The notes under the pieces are model-generated. The model had not been told where the DNA came from. It did no database searches and saw only the letters and a program-made list of their open reading frames with translations. Both the position numbers and the translations under genes were made by a program. From JADCGM01 sp943368345 (GTDB taxonomy: Bacteria > Pseudomonadota > Alphaproteobacteria > Sphingomonadales > Sphingomonadaceae), in the NCBI GenBank assembly GCA_943368345.1, contig CALRKY020000014.1, positions 17,758 to 81,757 on the forward strand: 64,000 nt of DNA, read 5' to 3'. How positions within the stretch are numbered: position 1 is the stretch's first letter; each line of letters opens with the position of its first letter. Shown here in pieces: positions 36,786-46,700 of the stretch.

Positions 36786-36900
36786 CAGTTCAGCCACCGT
36801 TCAGCCGTGATGCAATAGTCAGAAACTCCCCCCTGTACCCTGACGTTGCGTTGCGTACCCTTTCCCTCCAAAGTTGCGGAGGCGTTTTGGGAGAAGTCTG

Positions 36901-37287
36901 ATGCAGAAGCTGATTGCCACCGCTGGCCTGATCCTGTTGGCATCCTGTGCCCCGGCAACCGCCCCGACGACGGTTGCGGCGGCCCCTGCATCCCCGGTCC
37001 CCGCCGTTGCTGCCCGTAGCTGCGTATCGCTGACTTCGATCAGCGAGGCGCGGGTCATCGATGACCGCACGATTGATTTTCACATGCGGGACGGCACCGT
37101 GCTGAAAAACACCCTGCCCCACAGCTGCCCGTCGCTCGGCTTTGAAAAGGCGTTCACCTACGCCACGTCGCTCAGCCAACTATGCTCGGTCGACATTATC
37201 AGCGTCATTCAACAGGGCGGCGGCCCCCGGATTGGCGCAAGCTGCGGCCTTGGCACCTTCGTCCCAACCGCAGTGGCGGCACGCTAA
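36901..37287 (+). CDS. DUF6491-like lipoprotein
   Basis: A 128-residue predicted lipoprotein. The signal peptide ends in the lipobox LASC with Cys at about residue 16, followed by a Pro/Ala-rich linker. The globular part has RSCVSLTSISEARVIDDRTIDF and a pair of further Cys (HSCPS and QLCSVD), matching the DUF6491 look. GGGAGA lies upstream of ATG 36901, so the longer frame from 36874 is not used. Function is unknown. It precedes the PHA-related genes with its own 90-base gap. Confidence 0.75.
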   Translation: MQKLIATAGLILLASCAPATAPTTVAAAPASPVPAVAARSCVSLTSISEARVIDDRTIDFHMRDGTVLKNTLPHSCPSLGFEKAFTYATSLSQLCSVDIISVIQQGGGPRIGASCGLGTFVPTAVAAR

Positions 37288-37377
37288 CCTGAAATTCCCT
37301 GCTGGCAACTGGCGGAACCGGCGCTAGACTACCCCTTCAATCGGCGCACAAGACCGAGCGAGCAAGGGGGAGAGGCC

Positions 37378-37737
37378 ATGGCTTTGCCAGGCGCAGGCGA
37401 TCCAGCTGCCATGTTCCGCGACATGTTGGGGCAATGGGAGAAAATATCGAACGAATGGGGCAGTCAGCTGCTGCAATCGAGCGAGTTTTCCAAATCCATG
37501 CAGGGCGTGACCGCGCTGTCGCTACAATTGCAGCAGGGCAGCCAGGAAAATATGCAAAAGGTGCTGACCGCCGCCAACCTGCCGAGCCGCTCCGACATAT
37601 TGGAACTTGGTGCCCAGGTCCGGGGCGTGGAGGACCGGCTGGCACGAATTGAGGCGGCGCTGGCCGGGATCGGCGCAACCGCTCCGGTGCCCGAACGGCC
37701 GAAACCGGCGCGCACCCGCAAGCCCGGGGCCAAATGA
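37378..37737 (+). CDS. short PhaE-like subunit of class III PHA synthase
   Basis: A 119-residue acidic protein with GGGGGAGAG upstream of ATG 37378. The N-terminal part (DMLGQWEKISNEWG) recalls PhaE, and the LPSRSDILELGAQVRGVEDRLARIEAAL segment (about residues 66-93) matches the conserved C-terminal helix of class III PHA synthase subunits. Known PhaE proteins are about 300 residues long, so this is a much reduced version. It overlaps phaC by ATGA, so a subunit role is well supported by position. I would not give it a firm gene name. Confidence 0.7.
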   Translation: MALPGAGDPAAMFRDMLGQWEKISNEWGSQLLQSSEFSKSMQGVTALSLQLQQGSQENMQKVLTAANLPSRSDILELGAQVRGVEDRLARIEAALAGIGATAPVPERPKPARTRKPGAK

Positions 37738-38804
37738 CCGCGACGGCGGCAGACCCAACGGCGCAGATGCAGGCGCTTGTTGAGCAGGCGATCCAGCGCA
37801 ACATCAAGGGGCTGGAATATTTCGCCTCTCCCGCGCCGCCATCCGGAGCGTCACCAAAGGACCTGCTGGTATCCCGGGGGACGATGAACCTGTGGCATTA
37901 CCGGGCCCAGGCCGATGAGGTTTACCGGGTGCCGATCCTGCTGGTGATGGCGACGACCAACCGGGGCTATATTTTCGACATGGCACCGGGGCAGAGCTTC
38001 GCCGAGTTCCTGCTCAAGGCGGGGTATGACGTGTTCATGCTCGATTGGAACGCTCCGCGCAGCGATGAACGGCATTTGGCGTTCGAGGATTATGTCCTCG
38101 ACTTCATTCCCGACAGTTTGGCGCGCATCGCCGCCGAAACCGGTGAGAGCGAGGTCAGCATCGTCGGCTACTGCATGGGCGGTGTGCTGTCGACGCTCTA
38201 CGCCGCGCTGCATCCGGATGGCCCGCTGAAAAATCTGGTCACGTTCACCACGCCGATTGATTTTTCGCAGATGGGGCTGTTCGCTGCCTGGTCGGACGAG
38301 GCGCATTTCGATGTCGACCGGCTGGTCGATACCCTCGGCAATATACCGCCCGACATGCTGTTCAGCGCCTTTGATGCCCTGCGTCCGGCCTCCCGGCTCG
38401 TCGGCAATATCCGGCTATGGGATAATATGTGGAATGATGAATATGTGAAATCCTTCCGGATGTTCGACCGCTGGTCAACCGACATGCTGCCGCTCGCCGG
38501 GGAATATTTCCGCCAGACCACCAAGGAATTGATGTGGAAAAATGGACTGGTCAACGGCGGCTTCCGCATCGGCGGACGGGAGGTCGATATCCGCAACATC
38601 AGGGTGCCGCTGCTGCATGTCGTTGCCGAACATGACCATATCGTGCCCTATGCTGCCTCCGCGCCACTGATTGCGCTGGCTGGATCCGCCGACAAGGAAG
38701 AGGTGGTGCTGAAAGGCGGCCATGTCAGCCTGGTCGCCGGGGCGAACGCGCAGAAGCGGCTTTGGCCGCGCCTAGATCTCTGGCTTCAGGAGCGGTCCTT
38801 GTGA
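37734..38804 (+). CDS. phaC: class III-like poly(3-hydroxyalkanoate) synthase
   Basis: A 356-residue PHA synthase of the class III size, which polymerises 3-hydroxyacyl-CoA into storage granules. The lipase-like box GYCMGG places the catalytic Cys at residue 147, with an Asp in AEHDHIVP and a His in GGHVSLVAG as the rest of the triad. It is coupled to the short PhaE-like gene (ATGA) and to an acetyltransferase gene (GTGA). Class III synthases usually need a PhaE partner. The product (short or medium chain length) cannot be told from sequence. Confidence 0.88.
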   Translation: MTATAADPTAQMQALVEQAIQRNIKGLEYFASPAPPSGASPKDLLVSRGTMNLWHYRAQADEVYRVPILLVMATTNRGYIFDMAPGQSFAEFLLKAGYDVFMLDWNAPRSDERHLAFEDYVLDFIPDSLARIAAETGESEVSIVGYCMGGVLSTLYAALHPDGPLKNLVTFTTPIDFSQMGLFAAWSDEAHFDVDRLVDTLGNIPPDMLFSAFDALRPASRLVGNIRLWDNMWNDEYVKSFRMFDRWSTDMLPLAGEYFRQTTKELMWKNGLVNGGFRIGGREVDIRNIRVPLLHVVAEHDHIVPYAASAPLIALAGSADKEEVVLKGGHVSLVAGANAQKRLWPRLDLWLQERSL

Positions 38805-39376
38805 GTGAAACGACGGTGCGGTTGAAAGACCGCGACATTCAGTTGCGCGCCTTTGCCCCGGGGGATGCGGCGGCAATGCTGGCCTTTGCCCGGTCGCTAC
38901 CGGAACATGATCTGCTGTTCCTCAGCCGCGATATCACCCACCCGAAGGTGGTTGCAGCCTGGCTGGCACAGGTTGCTGACGGCCAGATTCACAGCGTGGT
39001 GGCGGTTGAAGGGGATGCCATCATTGGCTGCACGGCAGTGGTCCGGGACGAGCTCGGCTGGTCGCCACATGTCGGCGAAATGCGGGTGCTGCTCGCGGTG
39101 GCGGCGCGGGGGTCGGGCCTCGGGCGGGTGCTGGCGCAGGCAGCGTTCGGCACAGCGATCAGCCTTGGCCTCGAAAAACTGACGGCGCAGATGACAATTG
39201 ATCAGGCTGGTGCCATCGGCCTGTTCGAAGAGCTGGGCTTTCGCGGCGAGGCGCTGCTGAAAGATCATGTCAGGGGCCGCGACGGGCGGACCTATGACAT
39301 TGCGGTGCTCAGCTGTGATGTTGCGCGTGCTGCAAGCCAGCGTGCAGCATTGGGACTGACAGACGGAGCAGCTTGA
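38801..39376 (+). CDS. GNAT-family N-acetyltransferase in the PHA operon
   Basis: A 191-residue acetyltransferase of the GNAT type. The acetyl-CoA loop is in LAVAARGSGLGRVLAQAA, with a typical C-terminal LFEELGFRGEA strand. The start is GTG 38801, overlapping the phaC stop (GTGA). The longer frame from 38762 runs back into phaC. Its substrate is unknown. It sits between phaC and a lipase-like gene, so it could act on the polymer machinery, but that is only position. Confidence 0.75.
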   Translation: MSETTVRLKDRDIQLRAFAPGDAAAMLAFARSLPEHDLLFLSRDITHPKVVAAWLAQVADGQIHSVVAVEGDAIIGCTAVVRDELGWSPHVGEMRVLLAVAARGSGLGRVLAQAAFGTAISLGLEKLTAQMTIDQAGAIGLFEELGFRGEALLKDHVRGRDGRTYDIAVLSCDVARAASQRAALGLTDGAA

Positions 39377-39429
39377 CAGCGATTCACAAACACTATTGCA
39401 TGTTGCAGCGCACCATGACGGAGACCAAA

Positions 39430-40212
39430 ATGCAGTCACCTACCGCCACTCGCCCCCCGCTCGGCCTCGCGTTTATTGAGTTAAATCGGGCGCTTCTGGA
39501 ACTCGCGACGCTGCCGATTGCTGCACCTTTGCTGCGCAAGGCCGCGCGAGGCGATGGTCATTCGGTGTTGGTGATGCCGGGGTTTACCGCCAGCGACCGG
39601 TCAACCGGCATCCTGCGCCGCTATCTCGATGATCTGGGGTATGACACGCACGCTTGGGAGTTGGGCCGCAATCTCGGACCGCGCGCTATTGGCCACAAGG
39701 GCGAGAAGCTGATTGAGCGGCTGGCCGCCATCCACGCCCTGTCCGGCAAGAAGGTCAGTTTGGTCGGCTGGAGCCTTGGCGGCGTGATGGCGCGGCAATT
39801 GTCCCGGCGCCTGCCTGATGCAGTGCGGCAGGTGATTTCGCTCGGCAGTCCATTCGCGGGCGATCCGCGCACCAGCAACGTCTGGCGGGTTTATGAACAG
39901 GTCGCCGGACAGCGGATCGACAGCGAGGATATCCAGAGCCAGTTGCGCGAAAGCCGCGAGGCTCCGCCGGTGCCTTCGACCGCTATCTACACCAAGACCG
40001 ACGGCATAGTCGCGTGGCGCAGCTGCACCGAGCCGCATACGGCGACCACCGACAATATCGAAGTGCTGGGCAGCCACTGTGGCCTCGGCATCAACCCGGC
40101 GGTTCTGTACGCAATCGCCGACCGGTTGGCCCAAACCGAAGACGGATGGGCCCCCTTCGAACGTACCGGCTGGCGCGCGGCGGTCTATCCGTCGTCAGGC
40201 GCCGTGCACTGA
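39430..40212 (+). CDS. lipase-like alpha/beta hydrolase of the PHA operon
   Basis: A 260-residue alpha/beta hydrolase. It has the nucleophile elbow GWSLGG, an Asp in TDGIVAW and a His in GSHCGLG, giving a complete triad. I place the start at ATG 39430, since GGAG lies 6 bases before it, although TTG 39373 overlaps the acetyltransferase stop and ATGs at 39400 and 39415 are also in frame. It is the last gene of the phaE-phaC-GNAT run and may be a PHA depolymerase or a lipase; neither is proven. Confidence 0.78.
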   Translation: MQSPTATRPPLGLAFIELNRALLELATLPIAAPLLRKAARGDGHSVLVMPGFTASDRSTGILRRYLDDLGYDTHAWELGRNLGPRAIGHKGEKLIERLAAIHALSGKKVSLVGWSLGGVMARQLSRRLPDAVRQVISLGSPFAGDPRTSNVWRVYEQVAGQRIDSEDIQSQLRESREAPPVPSTAIYTKTDGIVAWRSCTEPHTATTDNIEVLGSHCGLGINPAVLYAIADRLAQTEDGWAPFERTGWRAAVYPSSGAVH

Positions 40213-40217
40213 CTAAT

Positions 40218-40241
40218 CTCTCTCCCCTAGCGGGGAGAGAG
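40218..40241. terminator. bidirectional hairpin between convergent genes
   Basis: A perfect 10-bp stem (CTCTCTCCCC/GGGGAGAGAG) with a TAGC loop lies in the 36-base gap between the PHA-operon hydrolase and the convergent phasin gene. There is no U-run, so it is a likely but unproven shared terminator. Confidence 0.6.
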
Positions 40242-40248
40242 CGAAGAC

Positions 40249-40578
40249 TTAGTCCTTCTTGCCCATCATCGGGGCAACGGCTTCGCGGCCGAAGCGGGCG
40301 ATGAGTTCGCCAAGTTCCTTGACTTGTTCCATGCCGCGGGTCCCCTGGGCACGGATGAAATCGGCCTGAACCTGCATGACTTCGTTGAGGTTCTTCGCCT
40401 GGGCGGCGGCGCGCAGGGCGTTGAACGCTTCGCGGGCATTGGCTTCGGCATGGTTGATCACGGTGACATTCAGCGACTGGCTGTTTTCCGCGGCCTTGGC
40501 GCCGGCAGCCTTCAGCGATTCGCCGGCGTTCTTCAGCGGTTCCGCCATCCGGTCAGCGAAATTCTTGGCATCGGTCAT
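40249..40578 (-). CDS. phasin-family protein
   Basis: A 109-residue amphipathic helical protein of the phasin type, which coats PHA granules. It contains helical repeats such as FADRMAEPLKNAGESLKAAG and a middle NAREAFNALRAAAQAKNLNEVMQVQADFI segment. ATG 40578 has AAGGAG 7 bases upstream. It converges with the PHA synthase operon and lies 17 bases after the next hydrolase gene on its own strand, which supports a storage role. Confidence 0.85.
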   Translation of the reverse strand: MTDAKNFADRMAEPLKNAGESLKAAGAKAAENSQSLNVTVINHAEANAREAFNALRAAAQAKNLNEVMQVQADFIRAQGTRGMEQVKELGELIARFGREAVAPMMGKKD

Positions 40579-40595
40579 GATAGTCTCCTTGGTGA

Positions 40596-41480
40596 TCAAT
40601 GGGCGGCGTGGGCTGCGATTAGGTCAACAACCTTTGGCAGCGCGTGAGCGGGCAGATCGTGCGCCATATTGTCTATTATTTCCAGTCTTGCTCCGGGAAT
40701 GCGGCGGGCGGTATCGGCGCCGCCCTCCGGCGGCACCAATTGGTCGATGCTGCCGTGGATGACCAGCGTCCGCGCTTTGATGTTGGGTAGATCGGCGATA
40801 CGGCTGCCGCTGGCGATGATGGCGGCAAGCTGGCGCTGGACGCCTGCCGGGGCATAGCTGCGGCGGTAGGCGCGGGTGATCAACTCCCGGCGGGCAACCG
40901 GATCACCGCCGGGGGACCCGATCAGGCCGTACATCGCCACACCGGCATCGATCAGTGCCGCTTCATCGCCTGTTTTCGGGCGCGGGCGGATTAACGCCCT
41001 GCGCAATTCGGTGGAGGCCTGTGGCAAGCCACGCGCGCCGCTGGTCGACATGATCGAGGTCAATGTCAGCACCCGGTCGGGGTAGCGTGCGGCAACCAGC
41101 TGGGCGATCATCCCGCCCATTGATGCACCTACGATATGTGCCCGTTCGATGCTGAGCGCATCCATGAAGGATACGGTGTCCTGCGCCATGTCCGCCAGTT
41201 TATACGGCACACCGGTCGGTAGCCGTAGCGCCGCCTTTGCCATCACCCACAGCGGATTTGGCGGCCGGACATGATCGAACTTGGTCGACAGGCCGATATC
41301 GCGGTTGTCAAACCGGATGACCCGGAAGCCTTTGGCGACCAGCGCATCAACCATCACCTCCGGCCAGAAAATCAGCTGCGCGCCAAGACCCATGACCAGC
41401 AGGATCACCGGTCCCTCGGCAGGTCCCCGATCATCATAGGCCAGGGTCACGCCATTTGCCTGAACCATGGCGCTGGTCAT
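40596..41480 (-). CDS. alpha/beta-fold hydrolase
   Basis: A 294-residue alpha/beta hydrolase. It has the oxyanion-type MGLGAQLIFW segment, the nucleophile elbow GASMGG, an Asp in HGSIDQLVPP and a His in NMAHDLP. No signal peptide is present. ATG 41480 overlaps the stop of the acyltransferase gene, so both are translated from one message. Probably an esterase or lipase linked to lipid storage, with unknown substrate. Confidence 0.83.
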   Translation of the reverse strand: MTSAMVQANGVTLAYDDRGPAEGPVILLVMGLGAQLIFWPEVMVDALVAKGFRVIRFDNRDIGLSTKFDHVRPPNPLWVMAKAALRLPTGVPYKLADMAQDTVSFMDALSIERAHIVGASMGGMIAQLVAARYPDRVLTLTSIMSTSGARGLPQASTELRRALIRPRPKTGDEAALIDAGVAMYGLIGSPGGDPVARRELITRAYRRSYAPAGVQRQLAAIIASGSRIADLPNIKARTLVIHGSIDQLVPPEGGADTARRIPGARLEIIDNMAHDLPAHALPKVVDLIAAHAAH

Positions 41481-42970
41481 GCTGCGACGGCTTTGCGTTT
41501 TGCTGCAGGCTTTGCTGCGGCCTTTTTGGTTGGCGCTGCGGCCGGTGTGGCCACAGGTCCGGCTTTTGCGGCAGCAAGCAGCGCGTCAAATGACGACTGC
41601 AAACACTCGGCGTAGAAGGACGGGTCCGGGATCATCGCGCGGTCGGAGGTGAAGGAGATCGCGATGTTGTCGCCGTAGCTGTAGACCGGATGGATCAACC
41701 CCATGCCATCAAGGATCGGGCCGGTGCCGATCTGGCTGACCATCTTGGCACCTGCCATGTAGATTGGCTGACGGGGGCCAGGGACGTTGGTGACGACGCA
41801 GTTGAACACCGGATTGATCCGGTTGGCAAGGCCAAGCCCGGTGTAGAGCCGCGCACCCAGTCCAGCGAGCGCCGCCGGCATGAACTGGCTATACTCGGTC
41901 AGGGTCCGTGCGCCGACCGCATTGGTCAGTGCCTTGGAATTGATCGTTCCTTCATGGACGGACTTCAACCGCTCGACCGGATCGGCGATGTGCGTGCCAA
42001 GCTGGACGACCATAGCCGACACCAGATTGCCGAGCGCGCCCTTTTCCCCTTCGGCCCGGACCGAGATGGGGGCCATTGCGGTCATCGATTCGGTGGGCAA
42101 TTCACCCTTGGCTTCGAGATAGGCGCGCAGTCCGCCACCGACGATGGTCAGCATGACGTCGTTGACGGTCGGACCAGGAATCGCAGCCCGGATGGCCTTG
42201 ACGTCCGCCATGCTGAAGGTGCGACCTTCGATGACGCGATGCGGCCCGACGCTGCCGTTGAAACGGGTCCGGGGTGGACGGAACCCGGCGGTCGACAATT
42301 CGCCCTTGCCGAGGCCAGCGCCCAACCGAGCGAGGCCCGGAACCGACTGTGCCATCACCTGGGCGAGCCGGAACGGTTGACGCAGATTGTTGATATAGCC
42401 CCGGAACAGCAACTCGCCGAACCCGGGCTTTTTCTCCGGCTTCCAGGTATCGACGGGTGGCGGTGCCGGTTCCGGCTCCAGGCTGTGGATCGCCGAGGTC
42501 ATGTCGACGCCCGACATGCCGTCGATGGCGGCGTGATGAACCTTTGACAGCAGGGCAAAACAACCCTTGGGCAGCCCCGGAATATTGTCGAGCCCTTCGA
42601 TGACGGTGAATTCCCAGAGCGGCTTGGTCATATCCATCGGGCGGGAGTGGAGGCGCGCCGCCTGAATGCACAGCTGCCGCCAGTCACCGGGGGCCGGCAA
42701 GGCGATATGACGGGTGTGGAATTCAATATCGAAATCAGCATCTTCGACCCAATAAGGATGGTCAAGATTGCCGGGAACATGCACCAGTTTCTGCCGGAAT
42801 GCCCGTGCGCCACCAAGGCGCGCCTCGACATGGGCGAGAATATCCTTGAAGCGGACAAACCCGCCCGGCGCGGTCGACGGATCGTAGATCGCCAACGAGC
42901 CAATGTGCATCGGCGAGTTGCGGGTTTCGAAATAGACGAACGACGCGTCCTGACCACTCAATTGCTGCAT
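41477..42970 (-). CDS. WS/DGAT-family O-acyltransferase
   Basis: A 497-residue bifunctional wax ester synthase/diacylglycerol acyltransferase-type enzyme. It has the catalytic HHAAIDGMSG motif (HHxxxDG) at about residue 144, the N-terminal DASFVYFETRNSPMHIG segment and the PGPRQPIYMAGAKM segment near the end. The C-terminal 40 residues are Ala/Lys/Pro-rich low complexity (AAAPTKKAAAKPAAKRKAV), perhaps for membrane or polymer contact. Making wax esters or triacylglycerol would complement the PHA genes nearby. It heads the leftward run acyltransferase-hydrolase-phasin. Confidence 0.88.
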   Translation of the reverse strand: MQQLSGQDASFVYFETRNSPMHIGSLAIYDPSTAPGGFVRFKDILAHVEARLGGARAFRQKLVHVPGNLDHPYWVEDADFDIEFHTRHIALPAPGDWRQLCIQAARLHSRPMDMTKPLWEFTVIEGLDNIPGLPKGCFALLSKVHHAAIDGMSGVDMTSAIHSLEPEPAPPPVDTWKPEKKPGFGELLFRGYINNLRQPFRLAQVMAQSVPGLARLGAGLGKGELSTAGFRPPRTRFNGSVGPHRVIEGRTFSMADVKAIRAAIPGPTVNDVMLTIVGGGLRAYLEAKGELPTESMTAMAPISVRAEGEKGALGNLVSAMVVQLGTHIADPVERLKSVHEGTINSKALTNAVGARTLTEYSQFMPAALAGLGARLYTGLGLANRINPVFNCVVTNVPGPRQPIYMAGAKMVSQIGTGPILDGMGLIHPVYSYGDNIAISFTSDRAMIPDPSFYAECLQSSFDALLAAAKAGPVATPAAAPTKKAAAKPAAKRKAVAA

Positions 42971-43055
42971 GATCGACTCTCCCCAGTGCGTGCCGGTTCC
43001 GGCTAGCTATTCATGTTGCGGTGCAGCATAATTGTGGATGAGTCAAGGGCAGGCG

Positions 43056-43463
43056 TCAATCCAATGACGGGCCGGGCGCGGGCAATACCGACAGGATATC
43101 GGTCTGCGAAAAGTCGTTGCCAATGAACAGAAGTGGACAGGCGAGGCGGCTGGCCAGCGCATAGGCAAAACAATCGCCAAAGTTTAGACAATAGTCGGGA
43201 CTGCCACGGCCCCAGCGCCGGAACACACTGCCGACACGGCGGGCCTCCGCTTCATCGACCGGGACGACCTCGAGCGGCAGGCTGTCCATCAGGTCTTCGA
43301 GCATATCGAGGCCGTTGTTCCGACCGGCAACAATGTAGGTTTCGGACAAGGTGCCTGCCGAGATCATCACAGACTCAGCGTCATCCAGCGCGGTCGCACA
43401 TTGAACCGCCAACGGTTCGCGCCGAATGATTGCGATCAGCGCCGACGTATCGACGACGATCAA
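43056..43463 (-). CDS. vapC: VapC-type PIN-domain toxin
   Basis: A 135-residue PIN-domain ribonuclease. The acidic residues of the active site are visible: Asp in VVDTSAL, Glu in TLSETYI, Asp in NFGDCFAYALA, and Asp in GNDFSQTD. It begins with TTG 43463, overlapping the antitoxin stop (TTGA), the normal arrangement for a VapBC pair. It would cleave RNA when freed from its antitoxin. Confidence 0.92.
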   Translation of the reverse strand: MIVVDTSALIAIIRREPLAVQCATALDDAESVMISAGTLSETYIVAGRNNGLDMLEDLMDSLPLEVVPVDEAEARRVGSVFRRWGRGSPDYCLNFGDCFAYALASRLACPLLFIGNDFSQTDILSVLPAPGPSLD

Positions 43464-43720
43464 TTCGGCAATCCGTCCCAGCCGTACAAACTGTCTTGCG
43501 CTTCTGCGGCCTCGCAGCCTTTGCCGATGCCCCGTCGCTCTGCTTCGGCCATGATGGCGAGAATTCGTGCGAGGCGTTGTCCCCTTGGCAAGCCGCGCCG
43601 CACGGAGGTCAGCCGGGCTTTGGGTTCGCCATGCCGGGTCAGAAGCACATCTTCCCCAGACTCAGCACGGCGAACCAGTTCGCTGAGTTGCGCTTTGGCT
43701 TCAGATACCGCGATATCCAT
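43460..43720 (-). CDS. vapB: VapB/Phd-type antitoxin
   Basis: An 86-residue antitoxin. The N-terminal MDIAVSEAKAQLSELV and HGEPKARL segments are of the Phd/YefM fold, used for DNA binding, and the C-terminal tail would wrap the toxin. It lies upstream of the toxin with overlap, and 10 bases from a perfect palindrome that probably is its operator. Confidence 0.9.
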   Translation of the reverse strand: MDIAVSEAKAQLSELVRRAESGEDVLLTRHGEPKARLTSVRRGLPRGQRLARILAIMAEAERRGIGKGCEAAEAQDSLYGWDGLPN

Positions 43721-43729
43721 TCAGAATAT

Positions 43730-43750
43730 TTGGACCAATTGTTGGTCCAA
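43730..43750. promoter_or_regulatory. vapBC operator palindrome
   Basis: A perfect inverted repeat, TTGGACCAA / TTGGTCCAA with a 3-base spacer, lies 10 bases upstream of the antitoxin start and just beyond the P450 gene stop. Its position and symmetry fit an autoregulated antitoxin operator. Confidence 0.7.
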
Positions 43751-43756
43751 GTCAAA

Positions 43757-46700
43757 TCACTTCCCGAACCCGAACACGTCCTGATGATAGACGCCGTCCT
43801 CAATCAGCCCCTCCAGCCAGGTCGAGCCTGCCAGATGGTCGCCGCCGGTTTTGGCGCTGTGGATGCGGATCAGGGTGTCGCGGACGGCGGGGGCCATGAA
43901 TTTACCGTCGCCGCACAGGAATATCTGACCACCGGCCGCCACAAGCTCCCACACCGTATCGCGCGCGGCCCACAGCGCGTCCTGGACATAGCGGTGCGGG
44001 TGCCCGCCAAGCTGGCTGAAGGCGAGGTGGAGCGTGGCGACGCCGGACGCCTGCCAGCCTTCCATCTCGGATCGGCACAGCCAGTCATGGTCCGGGTGGC
44101 GGGCACCGAAGAACAGGCGGCAAGTCCCCGTCGCACCTTGTGCCGCGCGTTCACCGAGGAAGCCGCGCAGCGGGGCAAAGCCGGTCCCCGGACCGATCAA
44201 TAGCAGCGGTACGTTGCCGTCCTGCGGTGGCGCAAACGGCGGATTGGGGCGGCGCACATAGGCGAAGACCCGGTCGCCGGGGCCAAGATCGCGCATATGG
44301 GTCGACGCAAACCCCTGATGTTCCCCAATCCCTGACCAAGCGGGAGCGTTGAGCGTCCCGACGATCAGATCAACCCTGTCGGGCTGCGCCAGTGGTGAGG
44401 AGGCGATGGAATAGAAGCGCGGCGCAATCGCCGACGACAACTCGACGAAACTGCCAAGATCGAGTTCAGCGGCTGGATATTTGACCAGCAACCCGAGCAA
44501 CGTCAGTCGCGGCGCGGCGACTTCGGCAGCCCAGACCGCTTCCTCCGCCAATCTGGCCAATTGCCGGCTGGTATGCGGGCAGCGGGTGGCGGCGATCACC
44601 GCATCGAGTGCGCGGCGCGGCATCGGGTCTTGGATTTCGACAAAGTCGGTCAATAATTGCCGGACCGTCACCGTCCGTCCAATCGGCAGATGGCGGAAGC
44701 GTCCGCTCGATCCGCTGGCGACAACCTGCGCTGCCCCATCGACCCCGAGCCGGTCCAGCGCCAGATCGACATGTTCCCGGCGGTTGCGCGCATAGATGGC
44801 GAGATGATCGCCAGCGGCATAGCTTTGACCATCGGGCAATTTGATCGTCAGGAACCGGGTGGAACCACGCGGGGCCTCCGCCGCCAAATCCCACAGACCG
44901 TCGGCGGGGCGGACCATTTCGTCATTGCGGACGATCTCCATTTCAACCGCTTGATCGGGCAGCACTGCCGCCCGCGCGTCGCGACCGTCGACCATGGTCA
45001 GCGACAGGCCGGACGCCTTCGCGGCTTCCCCCTTGGCGCCGAGGGCGGCCCAGAGGTCCTTCAGGAAGCTGGCAACACCGCCGTCGAAATCGCCGTCGCC
45101 ATTGGCTTCCCCCCGCGGACACAGCCGCTGCGCACCCGTCGCCGCGAAGGCGGCATCAATCTTCATCGGAAAGGCCTGATAATTTGGCCATTGCGAATTG
45201 CCGATGCCGAGCACGGCAAAACGGGTGTCCGGCCATTTGGCATCGGCGAACTGCCCGGCATCAATCGCCGCCTCTGCGGCCAGCGCGCTGTCGGGCGCGC
45301 GGCCATTGTAGGTTGCGGTCACCACGATGACGATCCGGTCCTCCGGCAATGTCCCGAGCGCTTCGTCCATCGCCACGGTCCGGGTTTCAAACCCGTCGGC
45401 GGCGGCGCGGTCGGCAATCTCCTCGGCAATGTCGCGAGCGGTGCCAAGCGAGGTGCCGTAGACCACCGACAGCCGCTGCCCGGCCCCGCTCGCCGTTGCC
45501 CGGTCACCGCCGCCGGTGGTGATTTTCACCGGTTCCGCGACGGTCAGCCGCTCACCGGGCTTCCGCAACCGTACCCTGACCCAGAAATCATCGGGCTTGA
45601 TCGACAGCGACTCCTTCAACGCCAGCCGGTAGCCACGCCGGTCGGCGATGGCGAATTTCTGCAGGATCATCGCCAGCGCGAGTTTCGCCTCCACCAGCGC
45701 GAACTGCCGCCCGATGCAGGCGCGGGCCCCATTGCCGAACGGTTTATAGGCATGCGGGTGGTGCGCCAGTTCAGCCTCCGGCAGCCAGCGTTCGATATCG
45801 AACTCATAGGGATTGTCCCAACCCGACGGATGCCGCTGCAACCCCGGCGCATAGATGTTGACCGGTCGATCCTTGCGCAGCTTCCACTTGCCGCCGATCA
45901 CACTGTCCTCAAACGGCCCGACCGAGAAGGCCGGGGCGGTCGGCCACAGCCGCTGGGTTTCCTTGATGACCCGTTCGATGACCTTCAGATGCGCCAGATG
46001 CTCGTAGGCCGGACGGGTGTCACCAGGCAGCACCCGGTCCACCTCGGCATAGGCCTGGGCGAGGACAAGCGGCGCGCGCAGCAATTCCATCAACGCAAAG
46101 GTCAGCAGGCCAGAGGTGGTTTCATGCCCCGCGATCAAAAACGTCAGCACCTGATAACGGATGTTGAGATCGTCGAGCGTCTCTCCCGTCTCCGGATCGC
46201 TGGCCGTCAGCATCAGGTTGAGCAGGTCCTTGGCGTCGGTCGGATGGGCGCGCCGTTCGGCAATGACCGCATCGACCAGCCGGTTCATCGTCTCGACATC
46301 CTCGTTGAACTGCCGGGTCGATTTGGTGGCAAAGCGCTGCTGGATCGGCAGCCGGGTAATGACGTTCAGAGCCTCCCCCAGCGCTTCGCCGAGCGACAGC
46401 AGGAACGGATCAAGCTCGGCATGCTCGAAACTGTTGAAGCGGTGGCCGAAGCCGGCGATGGCAATGCTGTCCAGCGTCAGCCGGGTCATGTCATCGGCGA
46501 CCAGCAACTCCTCGCCGCTGTGCCGGGTCCATTTCGCCACCAACTGGTCGCAAACCTCCAGGATCAGGTCATAATAGCCGCGCATTGACCGCTGGCTGAA
46601 AGCGGGGAGCAGGATGCGGTGCGCCTTGCCCCAATTGGCCTCCTCGCTGAAGGCCGTGAACAGCCCGTCACCGGCGAATTTCCGCACCACCCGCAGGCCG

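Noticed and set aside
44657..46588. A 643-codon open frame on the + strand.
   Set aside because: It lies entirely antisense to the P450-reductase gene, whose motifs are complete; high GC keeps the opposite frame open. The translation has no recognisable domain.
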